Positions 22,001 to 31,800 of a stretch of DNA of 64,000 bases are shown here, in pieces. Under the pieces are notes generated by a model. It did not search any database. It was not told the DNA's origin and saw only the letters and a program-made list of their open reading frames with translations. Position numbers and translations under genes: made by a program. This DNA comes from Trachythela sp. YZ-2020. Lineage: Eukaryota; Cnidaria; Anthozoa; Malacalcyonacea; Clavulariidae. Every line of letters begins with the position of its first letter. Position 1 is the stretch's first letter. Location of the stretch: NCBI GenBank assembly GCA_016169945.1, contig JADLSH010000184.1, positions 496,001 through 560,000 of the forward strand, written 5' to 3'.

Positions 22001-23474
22001 TACAGTTTGTTACATTAAAGAACAACTGAACAAATGTAACAAACGAATTGCGATGCAGAAAAAATTATTTCGAAGTTCGGAAGAAGTATTGCGTATTGTG
22101 CATCGAATCAATATAAGCGCCTGCTAAAATTTTAAAACCAACAACATGCATGTTTTATGTTCTTAAAACATGCATTAATCGCTTTAGAGGATGCAGAATG
22201 CGCCCAGACAAATGCCTGTAAAACAAATATGTACAAAAACTGTATAAGCATTTCGGTTCGATAGTGTACGAAAATCGCAACTTCGACTTTTGTTGCAATA
22301 TCTGGAAGCGCGAAAAGTGTCAATTTCCGAAAATTGTATCGCTGAAAAATGTCGAACCACCCCCCAAAAAATAAGAGTGTCATGCTTATTAAAAACTTAA
22401 AACAACATACCGAAGTCATGTTTATTTGAATAAGTTGAAGTTTCTTTACTTTAAACATTTTAAATATATTTGTATAATATCGCTCGGGCCAAGTTACCCG
22501 GCCTTGTATTATCGCAGCGCTATTTACACCTTACAACCTACGCATGCAAATTTTTCGACAATAACTTTATATTTATATTTATAGATACCTTAATCGTTTG
22601 AACATTTTTCAAGCGTAGCGCCCGTAGCCGTACTAGGGGAAAGCTAGACTGTGACCTTTAAATCGACACCGAAGTGTGGAGAACACAAAAAGACGTATAG
22701 ATGTAATATATATATACAATATACACGCTATGCCATGTACATATAGCATTTTGAGTGTATATATAAACTTATATGTACGCTATAATATTGCAGCGTAATG
22801 CCGAATGGCCTGTTACATTAGAGGTCACTATAGCGACTGATTCTACGACTAGCAGTTCTAAAATCGTGACAGCATTTGACGTATGTAAGGGAGTTAAGTG
22901 TTATGAAGTATAGGCACTCGTCTGACAAGAGGATTTACGAAATTACATCGTTGTTTTGTTTTTACGACTTATGGATGTAATTACACTCGCAATTCATGTT
23001 CGCCATTTTAGAAAGCTGTCAAGCAGAAAATGTTCAAATACTGTCGCAATTTCATTACAAGGCAAACAAACTTTTATTTGCAGTCTTTCCGTTATTGGTT
23101 TGTCACAAAACTGCCATTTACTTAGTGTATTTTTGTCGCTATATACTGTATGCATAATTATTTCGCTACTCACCTATTGTAGTTATCACAGTCGTAGCGA
23201 AGTATACCGAACCGGCGAAACTCCACTGTTCGACAGTCGAGTCCATGCCACGCTGATTTCGTAGCATTTTTGCCCATTTTGAAACTTCTTCTTTAGTTAT
23301 ATTATATTTCGCTTGAAAATGTTCAAAACATCGCCGTAATTCGAGCCGTCTTTTCTGGTCATCCTCGTATTCTAAGGCGCTGAATACCGCAGCGCCGACA
23401 AGTAGATAACTGATCGAGCATATTATCAGTAGAACAGTCCGCGTCCCGTTCTCAGAAATACACCGCTTAACCAT
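19043..23474 (-). CDS. KCNK: Two-pore-domain potassium channel, TASK type
   Basis: Two coding exons, 23174-23474 and 19043-19704, joined in frame to 320 aa with an intron of 3.47 kb. TM1 is at residues about 13-34. An extracellular cap follows, with a glycosylation site NIT at 58-60. Pore helix 1 with filter GYG is at 101-103, TM2/TM3 come next, the second filter GFG is at 206-208, and TM4 is at about 223-249. The sequences RFNALVRY, FSHYERWNYFESFYYCF and LTTIGFGDMVALQ place it with the TASK-1/3/5 group (KCNK3/9/15). His104 directly after GYG matches the acid-sensing His98 of TASK-1/3. VLRMME after TM4 matches their VLRFMT gating motif. The C-terminus RKRASI fits the 14-3-3 motif found at TASK-1/3 ends. 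The intron splits the first Gly codon of GYG, as in vertebrate TASK genes. The role inferred is a background, acid-sensitive potassium leak. ATG 23474 was chosen as the first in frame; 5' UTR exons are unknown. Confidence 0.95.
19831..20005. mobile_element. MITE, TAAGGTNCGTTCACAC family, copy 1
   Basis: The ends TAAGGTTCGTTTACACACAG and CTGTGTGTGAACGTACCTTTA are inverted, and CGATTTGTCGGGCCGATTT occurs inside each end. The second copy is at 46074-46249 in opposite orientation. The element is 175 bp with no coding capacity and lies in the channel gene intron. Confidence 0.85.
20040..20370 (+). repeat. SINE 3' part in the channel intron
   Basis: Contains AGAAGAGTGCTTCCATTT, GACCTCTAGGGAGAACAG, TAGAGCTATCCAGTATAAAT and GGTTTCCTCCTGT in the order of the SINE tail described at 25992-26300, with about two tail units. 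Confidence 0.75.
20380..23173. other. Remainder of the channel gene intron
   Basis: AT-rich. At 20480-20960 there is a diverged relative of the TTTTCGCGCACCTTAAAACG element also seen near 50440-53700. At 21715-21945 a segment ends in GATTGAACCCGGGTCTCC, which looks like a tRNA-type B box and so perhaps another SINE. At 22690-22795 there is an ATATAC-rich stretch. No additional exon was recognised. Confidence 0.5.
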
Positions 23475-24057
23475 CACCTAATATCATCGACCATCATCCT
23501 TATAGCGAAAAATCCTTATAACCGGCAAACTATGTTGTTTCTAGTTACCCAAGAACTTGAACATTCACTCGCTCTTCGAAAGTCAAGTATGCTCTTTGTT
23601 ATGCGAAGCGGGACGGCAGGGGTTCTAGCCGAGTATTGCGCTCTCATTGGCTAAACGCTTCGCGATAGGTCAGCTAGCAATTAACAATCGACATGTCATT
23701 TGTTTTGTCTTATTACTGAGTCGAGCAATAACTGACAGCTGCTAGCAGGGAACTCACTTTAAAAAATTATCCTTAGAAACAGGAATTTTGCGTAGTTTTC
23801 ACTGGTAGTTTTACGGAATTCAATTTTTTAGAATCTTTTTAAGAATTGTGCTCATTTTTATAAGAATCTCGTCTATTATATAAGAATTTTTAGGCTGAAA
23901 TTACCAAAATTTTTGGGATGTACCCAAGCCAATATATCCAAAGCTGAGACTTTTTAAAGATCATTTGCTGTTTGTACGGATACTAAAATTTATACAAATT
24001 ACTGTAATGAATTTAATGAATTTAATGGACTACTGTAAAGCCACAGTGTAATTTCCA

Positions 24058-24343
24058 TGTTACACGGGCAACTTCTGCTGCAACTTGCATGAACGCAATT
24101 TCCGCACAGAGCCATGTTATGTAGAAATGTACGCACAACGTGGACATGGCACAGTGAACATGGCACGCGTTTCACGATATTATCATTCTCATTCACTTCT
24201 TTGTTGTCCTCTGGGCATGTTTAGTAAGAAAAATATCGTCAAAGTAAAACGAGATTCATGCTCACAATTTCTCTGCAAATATACTTTTTACTTAACATCG
24301 CTCTGTGTCCGAAATTGCTGCAGCAAAAATTGTCTCGTGTATT
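24058..24343. mobile_element. MITE of the GTTACACGGGCAA family
   Basis: The ends GTTACACGGGCAACTTCTGC and GCAGCAAAAATTGTCTCGTG are inverted over about 25 bp. Internal words are shared with the 15870-18032 copies. No coding capacity. Confidence 0.75.
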
Positions 24344-25134
24344 TAAACATGGCCTTAAATTTGTTAGAAATATTAGAAATGGCATTAATAACTAGATCCA
24401 ATATTTTTTTAATTTTTCCCGAGTTCAGAATTACCCCATTGACAGAAATAATGAATCACACAATGGCTCTTAGTGTTTGAATACGATTTTTCTTGTAAGT
24501 TGCACAATTTTGGAAGTTATAAATATGTGACATTAAACAGAAAAGTGAATGGATGAAGTAATTTAAGGAAATTGGGAAAACCAAGGAAATTTTTGAGCTA
24601 TTTTTAAGGAATTCTCCAATTTGTCCCCTGACTGATGGAAAATCGATCTAGCATTTTTTCGAGCTGACATCTCTGGAAAAATGGGCTTACTTTGGCTACA
24701 AATCTACACAAAACAAAGCGAACGAGTTAATGAAAATGCTATGTCAAAATGTACTCAAAATATTTGGCATCGCTTTGAATTTGCCGGCATAGCAGGTCGT
24801 TGAACAAGTAACCTGCTTAGATGCTTTTAGAATATCCCTACATCGCCGCGTGCGAGCGTGTTATTGCGAATTTTAAGCCATCTCACGCAAAAACCTCAGG
24901 TCTGTGGGATGATTTATAGCGGAATGTTGCCAGATCGAAAAAAAATTAAATGACACAAGGTTTTGAAATTGTCCTCGGGATGTTTTCGTATATTTCGCGA
25001 AGAAGAGATCCTTTTAGAGCGGTTGGATAATTGTTTGATATTATATGCATGTATAAAAGAGCTGATATGGCGCCAGATAACTAGATAAAAGCTGTCGCGG
25101 TTTTTCTCTCAACTACTTACAAGCACTTAGACGC

Positions 25135-25190
25135 TTAGTAAGCGCTCACTTCCTGACGAAAGCCTTCGCTCGAAACGTCGAAGTTTTTAA
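25135..25190 (+). repeat. Second copy of the CTGACGAA...GAAACGTC repeat
   Basis: Contains CTTCCTGACGAAAGCCTTCG followed by CTCGAAACGTCGAAG. The first copy lies inverted at 3160-3300. The conserved words CTGANGA and GAAAC resemble the core of hammerhead ribozymes found in some retroelements, but the closing base pair next to GAAAC would be A-C, so this is only a possibility. Confidence 0.45.
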
Positions 25191-25490
25191 ATCTTTTTCA
25201 AGTATTTCAAAGCCAAACAAGTGCAACTTATTGTAGAATACTGCCTACACACGCCCCCACATTCGATGGATATGTGGCTATGTAATAATGCATTAGGCAG
25301 GGTAATGAGAGCAAAGCTAGACATGTATAGACGAAGGACTTCACGGGTCCAATCTCGCATTCGGATGCTAGTGTATGCGATTTAGCAAACACGCGCAGAA
25401 TATCGCCAATTTCAATTTGTAACCGGTTTTACTTTCGGTAACGGTGGTTTACCGGAGTCCCTTCTAAAGCCTGCCGCACAGCGGCACAGG

Positions 25491-25650
25491 AGAGCTCTTG
25501 GCTGAGCTAGGTCACCGCCACGAGAGGTCGTGGCCTATATGGTCGTGGCTTAACAAGTTAGTCTCATATCAAAGATGCAAGATCTTTGTCTCACGGCCTC
25601 GTGGCCTGATCAAACGGCCTCGCTAGATCATTATCTCAGCCAAGAGCTTT
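25491..25650. mobile_element. 160-bp element with AGCTCTTGGCTGAG ends
   Basis: AGAGCTCTTGGCTGAG at the left is mirrored by CTCAGCCAAGAGCTT at the right. The interior has short repeated GGTCGTGGC and GGCCTCG words. Probably a small non-autonomous DNA element. Confidence 0.6.
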
Positions 25651-25773
25651 CATTGTTTGATATACTTGGCGTGCACTGTAGCTATTGCCTTATTGTGTAA
25701 AATCGCATGGGTAGTATCAGTTCGTAAGATCTCAACGTGTATTAGTGACGTTTATGTCAAGTGGTACAGTGGC

Positions 25774-25987
25774 AGGGGCGTAGCGAAAGGGGGGTACGAG
25801 GGGCGGGGGGGAGGGGGGGGGTGGTGCACCCCTCCAAATGTTAACCTGTCGGCAAATTTCCTATTTCTTAACAATTTCTTAAGATAACACAGCATTGACC
25901 ACGCCTAACCACATCAAAACCACGCCCATTTTGCCGGCAAATATAGCACCCTTCCCCCCACAATTATGATACACTCGCTACACCCCT
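25774..25987. mobile_element. 214-bp element with AGGGGCGTAGCG ends
   Basis: AGGGGCGTAGCG at the left and CGCTACACCCCT at the right are near-perfect inverted ends. The interior is G/C-skewed on the left and has ACCACGCC words on the right. Confidence 0.65.
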
Positions 25988-25991
25988 GTTA

Positions 25992-26300
25992 ACAGTGGTT
26001 AGTGCGTGTGCCTTTCAACTCCGTGACCGAGGTTCGATTCCTGCACAACACGCCTCAGTCACATGTGAGAAGAGTGCTTCCATTTTGACTCTACCAAACA
26101 TCGCAAGTTTTCTGGGTCAATAATAACACTGGATCAATACGAGATGGCCCTTCCTGGACCTCTTGGAAGAAGAGTTTAGAACTTAGTTTAGGATTCCTCC
26201 TGTAAAGATGCAGGACTAATGAGGAATGGTCGTTACTGGACCTCAAGCGAAGACGCTGATAAAGCTATCCCGTATAAATAATGATAGTTTAGTTAAACAT
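25992..26300 (+). mobile_element. tRNA-derived SINE, representative copy
   Basis: The 5' part resembles a tRNA promoter: an A-box-like TGGTTAGTGCGTGTGCC is followed about 30 bp later by a B-box GAGGTTCGATTCCTGC. The body continues AGAAGAGTGCTTCCATTTTG. The 3' part contains GACCTCTTGGAAGAAGAG, AGCTATCCCGTATAAATAAT and GATTCCTCCTGTA. Other copies or parts: 1865-2165, 5925-6180, 6340-6480, 14600-14815, 41770-41905, 42385-42585, 59290-59720 and 60440-60925 on minus; 20040-20370, 34838-35690, 47040-47370 and 54840-56165 on plus. No open frame; it would depend on a LINE in trans. Confidence 0.85.
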
Positions 26301-26849
26301 TTATAGAACGTCTCCAATGAATTTATTGAAACGTCCTGATGTAAACAGGTGTTTACAAAGTTGTCTGGGAAAGCAAGTAATATGCTATGTATAGAAATGA
26401 CTCAAAGCATCTTGTCACAGGTGGAGATCACTTTGATATTTGAGTTGATCCACTATGAGATAACAAAACTAATGCTAAAATTTTTCTTAACTTGAATAAC
26501 GGATTCCTGAGTTAAAGGGTTTTATAACTTCAATATATTAATGAAATGACATACAACAGGAATTTCAATGTACTCTATATTGTGAACCAACTGCTGTTTG
26601 CCACTAGAAAAGACACAGTATGATTTTCAAAGTAATGAAAAGGTAATGGGAACATTTCGATCACTGGATCGTGACTGCATGGACGACACTATTGTCATGC
26701 TAAGTGTTATTGCCAAGTGCCCCCCACGACTTTCTTAACGACCAGTTATTCAAATAGGTTTTATTAAATATTAACCTGTTTACTTCTAGAATGATCGGGT
26801 CTCTGGATCGGGTGACACTCCATATCACATATCCAAAATAACCTCACAA

Positions 26850-27010
26850 TTATTAGGGTTGGGATTAGGGTTGGGATTATGGTGAAGATTATAATCAGGG
26901 TTAGGATTGGAATTAGGGTTAGTATTAAGGTTAGGATTGGAATCAGGATTACAGTTAGGATTAGGTTTAGGATTAGAGTTAGGAGATAGGGTTAGGGCTA
27001 GGATTACATT
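26850..27010. repeat. Degenerate telomere-like TTAGGG/TTAGGA array
   Basis: About 25 hexamer-like units of TTAGGG, TTAGGA, TTGGGA and relatives, for example ATTAGGGTTGGGATTAGGG. This is the animal telomere unit in an internal, decayed array. Confidence 0.8.
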
Positions 27011-28324
27011 TAAATCGAGGTTGTTAACATAGAAATTGACCCAAAATATAACACAAACTCAACGCTAGAATTATCTTTCGTTCTAGGTGTGGACAAAACA
27101 TGCTTGTATGCAAATTTATCACACTTTGCTGTCATTTGTTTGTCGAAATTATGAATTGGCTATTCCGTCAAATGCTCATAAAAAACTACTACCTAATAAT
27201 GGCCAACGAAATTGTATTTGTCTCATTTTAGAAAACATAATTTTCCCGGCTTTAATATAAAGCCTCGTCCTCGGCTACTTATATTCTATTCAGCCTTTTC
27301 TTGGGCAATCTCACTCTAACGATGTTATATTATAACCGATTGAAATGTCAAAGTGCCGCTAAATCAATATACTCTCGAAGTTTGATATGAAATGCTAACA
27401 CAGAAGGGCTAAGTAAATAATAGGTGCTATTTGTTTGAACAGATAGAAATGCGTGTATATAGCCTAATTGTCATGGCGTAGTAAACACATCAAGATATAT
27501 TGGGCAAGGGGGGGGGGGGGGGGGTGCGAACACATAAATTATCATGTCAAATTTGAGTAGGGAATTCTAAACAAACAAAACTTAGCTTGCAAGGCAGGCG
27601 TTCGCGGACTGACTGGTCAGGGTTAGGTAAAACCAGTTAATTAAGCCTTGAATTATCAGACGAAGCCGAAGGCTGAGACTGATAACACTTACCGAGACCT
27701 TGATAATTCCGGATATAACAAAAACCGAATTCAATAATTGTTTTATTATACATTGCATTGTTATTAAACTCCTTCGATAATCAACGATTTAAATTCTGTC
27801 GCACAAAACAACGTTTGGTTCTAAAATATTGGGGTAAAAACCAATCATAAAATGAAAACAAGAACGACAAAATATTAGAAACCTAATTTACTTACTATAG
27901 TTCTGATAAAAGTTTCAAAAGAGTGTGTTTTTTACGCAAAAACTTTCAAAAAAACATCGTTTATTCATGTTGTTTTTTTCTTGTTTTTATTCTTGAATGT
28001 AAACCTGCCGCTCGCTAAAAAAGTACGTACTGCGGGCTCAACCTACAGATAACTGAGTTATCTCGGCTAGCAGTGCGTGATTGCCATATTTAACTGTAAG
28101 TCTGTAAGCAATTAGCCAACCAGAAGACACGTAGTGACTACAAAGTAAAATAAATTGGTAAAGTCGCTCGTTCCACATGCGACTGAGGTGAAATCATAAT
28201 CAGACAACTGCACTAAATTGTATGTTCGCACACTAAATTCCGTACCTATGATCCCGTTAAACTGTTCACCACTCTCGTATAATCAGGGCTTGTTGTAAAC
28301 ATCAATACAAAATATATGACTATA

Positions 28325-28804
28325 TTATGCAGCGAAAATTTGGTTCGAGTGAAACTCTCTTATTAAAGAGAACGTTTGAAGTTATGAAGATTGACGTTTG
28401 GAGCTTTTTCATATCCCACTTCGTTCTTAAGATATTAAGATGTGTTTGATATGTAAATAACATCACTGTGACACTGCATAATGAATTGTTGGAAAATCAC
28501 GAATATCTTTGAAATAATTGAATTAAATCACTTGAAACTCTGCAATACTTGTGTGGTGTCCTGCGATAGGCAGAAACAAATGACTGTTTAAAGGCGATTG
28601 GTTAAATAATCTCAGAGGTATTCGTGATTTTCCAACAATTCATTATGCAGTGTGATGTCACAGTGATGTTATTTACATATCAAACACATCTTAATATCTC
28701 AAGAACGAAGTGGGATATGGAAAAGCTCCAAACGTCAATCTTCATAACTTCAAACGTTCTCTTTAATAAGAGAGTTTCACTCGAACCAAATTTTCGCTGC
28801 ATAA
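28325..28804. repeat. Long near-perfect inverted repeat (about 195-bp arms)
   Basis: The left arm (about 28325-28521) starts TTATGCAGCGAAAATTTGGT. The right arm (about 28604-28804) ends ACCAAATTTTCGCTGCATAA. Most of each arm, including the AACGTTTGAAGTTATGAAGA region, matches its mirror with few differences around a spacer of about 80 bp. It begins 60 bp beyond the MTMR9 stop codon, so it is probably within or just after that gene's 3' UTR. Confidence 0.9.
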
Positions 28805-28865
28805 GCCCTTTAATAGTTTGTACTTACAGATGTCCTGGTCTGCAATGTACATCGAGTAAAATGAT

Positions 28866-31800
28866 TCATGTTGTAGCTTCTGTGCGACGATCCATTCTCA
28901 ACTTAGTACGAACTTTGGCTTGAAGTTCAACATATTGCCTAAAACGTTAAATACAGTTATATTAGATCTATTTTTCAATATTCAGAAAGTAACTTAAATA
29001 TAGATATATACACTGCAAAAAATGATGTGTAAATTTACACAGGTTTTCGCGTAAATAAAATATTTTACATGTGTAAATTTACCATTGATATTTTTGTGTA
29101 ACGTTTACACAACGGACGTGTAAAGTGAAATTTTACACAAAATTTTCTGTTGCTGTGGATGAATTTTCTAATTTTTCTTTGTGTAAATTTACCGATATTT
29201 TTGAGTGACATTTACACACTTAAATGTGTTGCTGTGGGCGCGAATTTTTCTCAACTTTTGTGTAATATTTACACATAATTTTTTGCAGTGTAAAACCTTT
29301 TGCAGTGTAAACTTTTTTGCACTGGCGAAGTGGTTGGCGCATGTATGGCTTTCACCTCTGTGATCAAGTTGACTGACTCTTCACATGGCTGTCTTATGTC
29401 TGGAGAAAAGAATGGAACAAAAGATCTCAGAGGCGAGAAGCGCTTGTTCTGACAACTGCACAAGTGGAATCCGAAACGAGAACCGATTAGCCCACCAACA
29501 TAATTTCGGAGGTGAAAAGACTGCACCATCAAACCGAAGCCCTTAACTTGAATGAGGAGCTTCGGTTGAGCAACAACATTTCACATCTCATATCGTGAGA
29601 TCGATTCTCTCTTCGGGCTCAAGACATCCATGTGAAAAGAGTCAGTCAAAGCTCTTTTAAAAGTCGTGGGTTTTCTCCGGGTACTCCGAGTTTCCCTCAC
29701 AGAGAACGTTGACAGGGTTGGTTAGGATGTATGAAGTACTGTAGATTCACGATCCCATTAGCATCAGTCAAACACATATCGTCAATAAATTGGATACTAT
29801 ATAATATAAGATATACAGACTAACACAGTGTCATACCTCCTTAACTCAAGAGCCTTAGTTTTCAGTTCTTTATTTTTAGTTTGAATATTTCTTACTTCAT
29901 CCCAGAATTCGCTCTCAACTCTAGGGTCAACCTGACCTCGCAGGAATATACCTGACCACACGGTCTGAAAGGAACGATAAGTAGAGGCTATGTTCATGGG
30001 ACATAAATAGAATAATAATTGGTCGATAAATAGAATTTAGAGATGTAATTTAATTTACTCGCTCATTTACTCTATATGTTTGTCTCGTAATCTGTCCTGT
30101 AAAATATCGTGTTGTCATTAGTTTTTATAGTTTTAACGTGTTTGTACGTATCTTATTCTTATCTGTATAGGGCCGCTGTAATTGGCGAAAGCTGTAGCGT
30201 GTACCTGCCATCTGTTTATATATGTCTTGTGTAGGTCATATGTAGCATATGTAGAATTAAGATATGGAACAATCTCCCCAAAGAGATCAAGACAAAATCT
30301 AGCGTTACTTCTTTAGGTTTGCCCTTAAAAACCACTTCCTGGACTCATATAAGAGTATTGATCGATTTGAACAGTTAATGTGATCAGTAAAGCTTCAGTA
30401 AATTGTAGATATGTATCATATATATAATCCTAAGATCTCTTCTATACTGTAGTTCTCTTTCTAAATAGCTTTATCGTTTTAAAGTAGATAGAATCTATAA
30501 CTTTGTATATATTGTATGAGGGCCACAGGTTTTTCAGCTGTATTGCTGTCATGTGTTATTTTTAACCTCTTTAAATAAAGTTGTTCATTCATTCATTCAA
30601 TCATATTCTTTGGCAAAGTTAAATAAATAAGTAAATAAATACTGTAAGAGTCAATATTTCTGACGTTGATAACCATCTGCTGCTTTGTAACGCTTACTGA
30701 AGCAAACCATTGTGATAACACTGATCTAGAACTGGATTGCGCAACTGTTATGTATAAATGGAGGTCATAATGGTGTGACATTATGGTGTGGAATGGCGGT
30801 CATAATGGTGTGATCCACACCAATCTACTCTGCTGTTATTTGCATGTTAGAGAAGTTTCGACAGTGTCTTATTTATGGTGGCAAAGAGAATATATTGCAG
30901 GCCCAGAGAATCCATTCTCCATTACCTACCAGTGTTTGCGAGGCAGATGAAGGTCTTAGTATAGATGTATTTAGTTGATAAACAGGATTCAACATTGGCT
31001 TCAGTATATCTGGATCGTTTAAGTGGTTCCTAAACGTAAGCAGAAGAACAAAATATAATAGTATACAAATAATGAATACTACAAGATGTTTTTTTTTCTG
31101 CATCTCACTCGATTGAAATTAAGGTAGATGGTTTAGGTGGATGGATATTTCGAGTGGAATAATATATACAATAAATAATATAAATAATATATTAATGTTT
31201 ATGAGTGCAATGGTAAAATATTTTCACGAGGTGAAAGATGGATTTTCACCATCTTTCACCGAATGAAAACATTTTTACCATTGCACGAATGAAAATTTCT
31301 TTTCAACGTCACGTGATCATAATCAGCAATTAAATGACGACAATATAATGTGTTATATAAAAGAAAATATTTCAAGAGAAGCATGGAGTCACTCAAGATT
31401 ATCAAAACAAAAATAAGTTTTACCATAAACTAACTGTCTTTTCTCGAACACCATGTTTCTCTCTATCATGTTCACAATCACCAAGAAATGTGCCTATATA
31501 TAGAATTGAAAAATATTTACTTCATACGGAATTACAAAGTGTCTGACACAAATAGTGAGAGACTTGAGTACGTCTAACTATATTCAAAGACTAGAAGACT
31601 TACCGTATTTTGAACTGTAAGCATTTTCAAACAGTGTTTGTAAGAATTTGTCGTTGAATTCAAACGAGCACTGGTATTGTTGCATGACCTAAAATTAAGA
31701 GAGAAATCTTTGTGGGACACTGAAGGCTGGCCAACCCATGAATGACAGTATGGTTTGTTGTCCTCAATAGCGTATGGGATAGTAACAGTGTAGGTCCTGA

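Larger units (their letters stand above)
23475..28865. other. 5.4-kb intergenic region
   Basis: No gene was recognised. It contains the upstream side of the channel gene, a MITE at 24058-24343, the retroelement-like repeat at 25135-25190, inverted-ended elements at 25491-25650 and 25774-25987, a full SINE at 25992-26300, telomere-like repeats at 26850-27010, a 17-base G run at 27508-27524, and the long hairpin at 28325-28804. The rest is AT-rich, with no supported coding potential. Confidence 0.6.

Noticed and set aside
22132..22458. Minus-strand frame of 108 codons in the channel intron
   Set aside because: No recognisable domain and no splice context; probably chance in AT-rich DNA.
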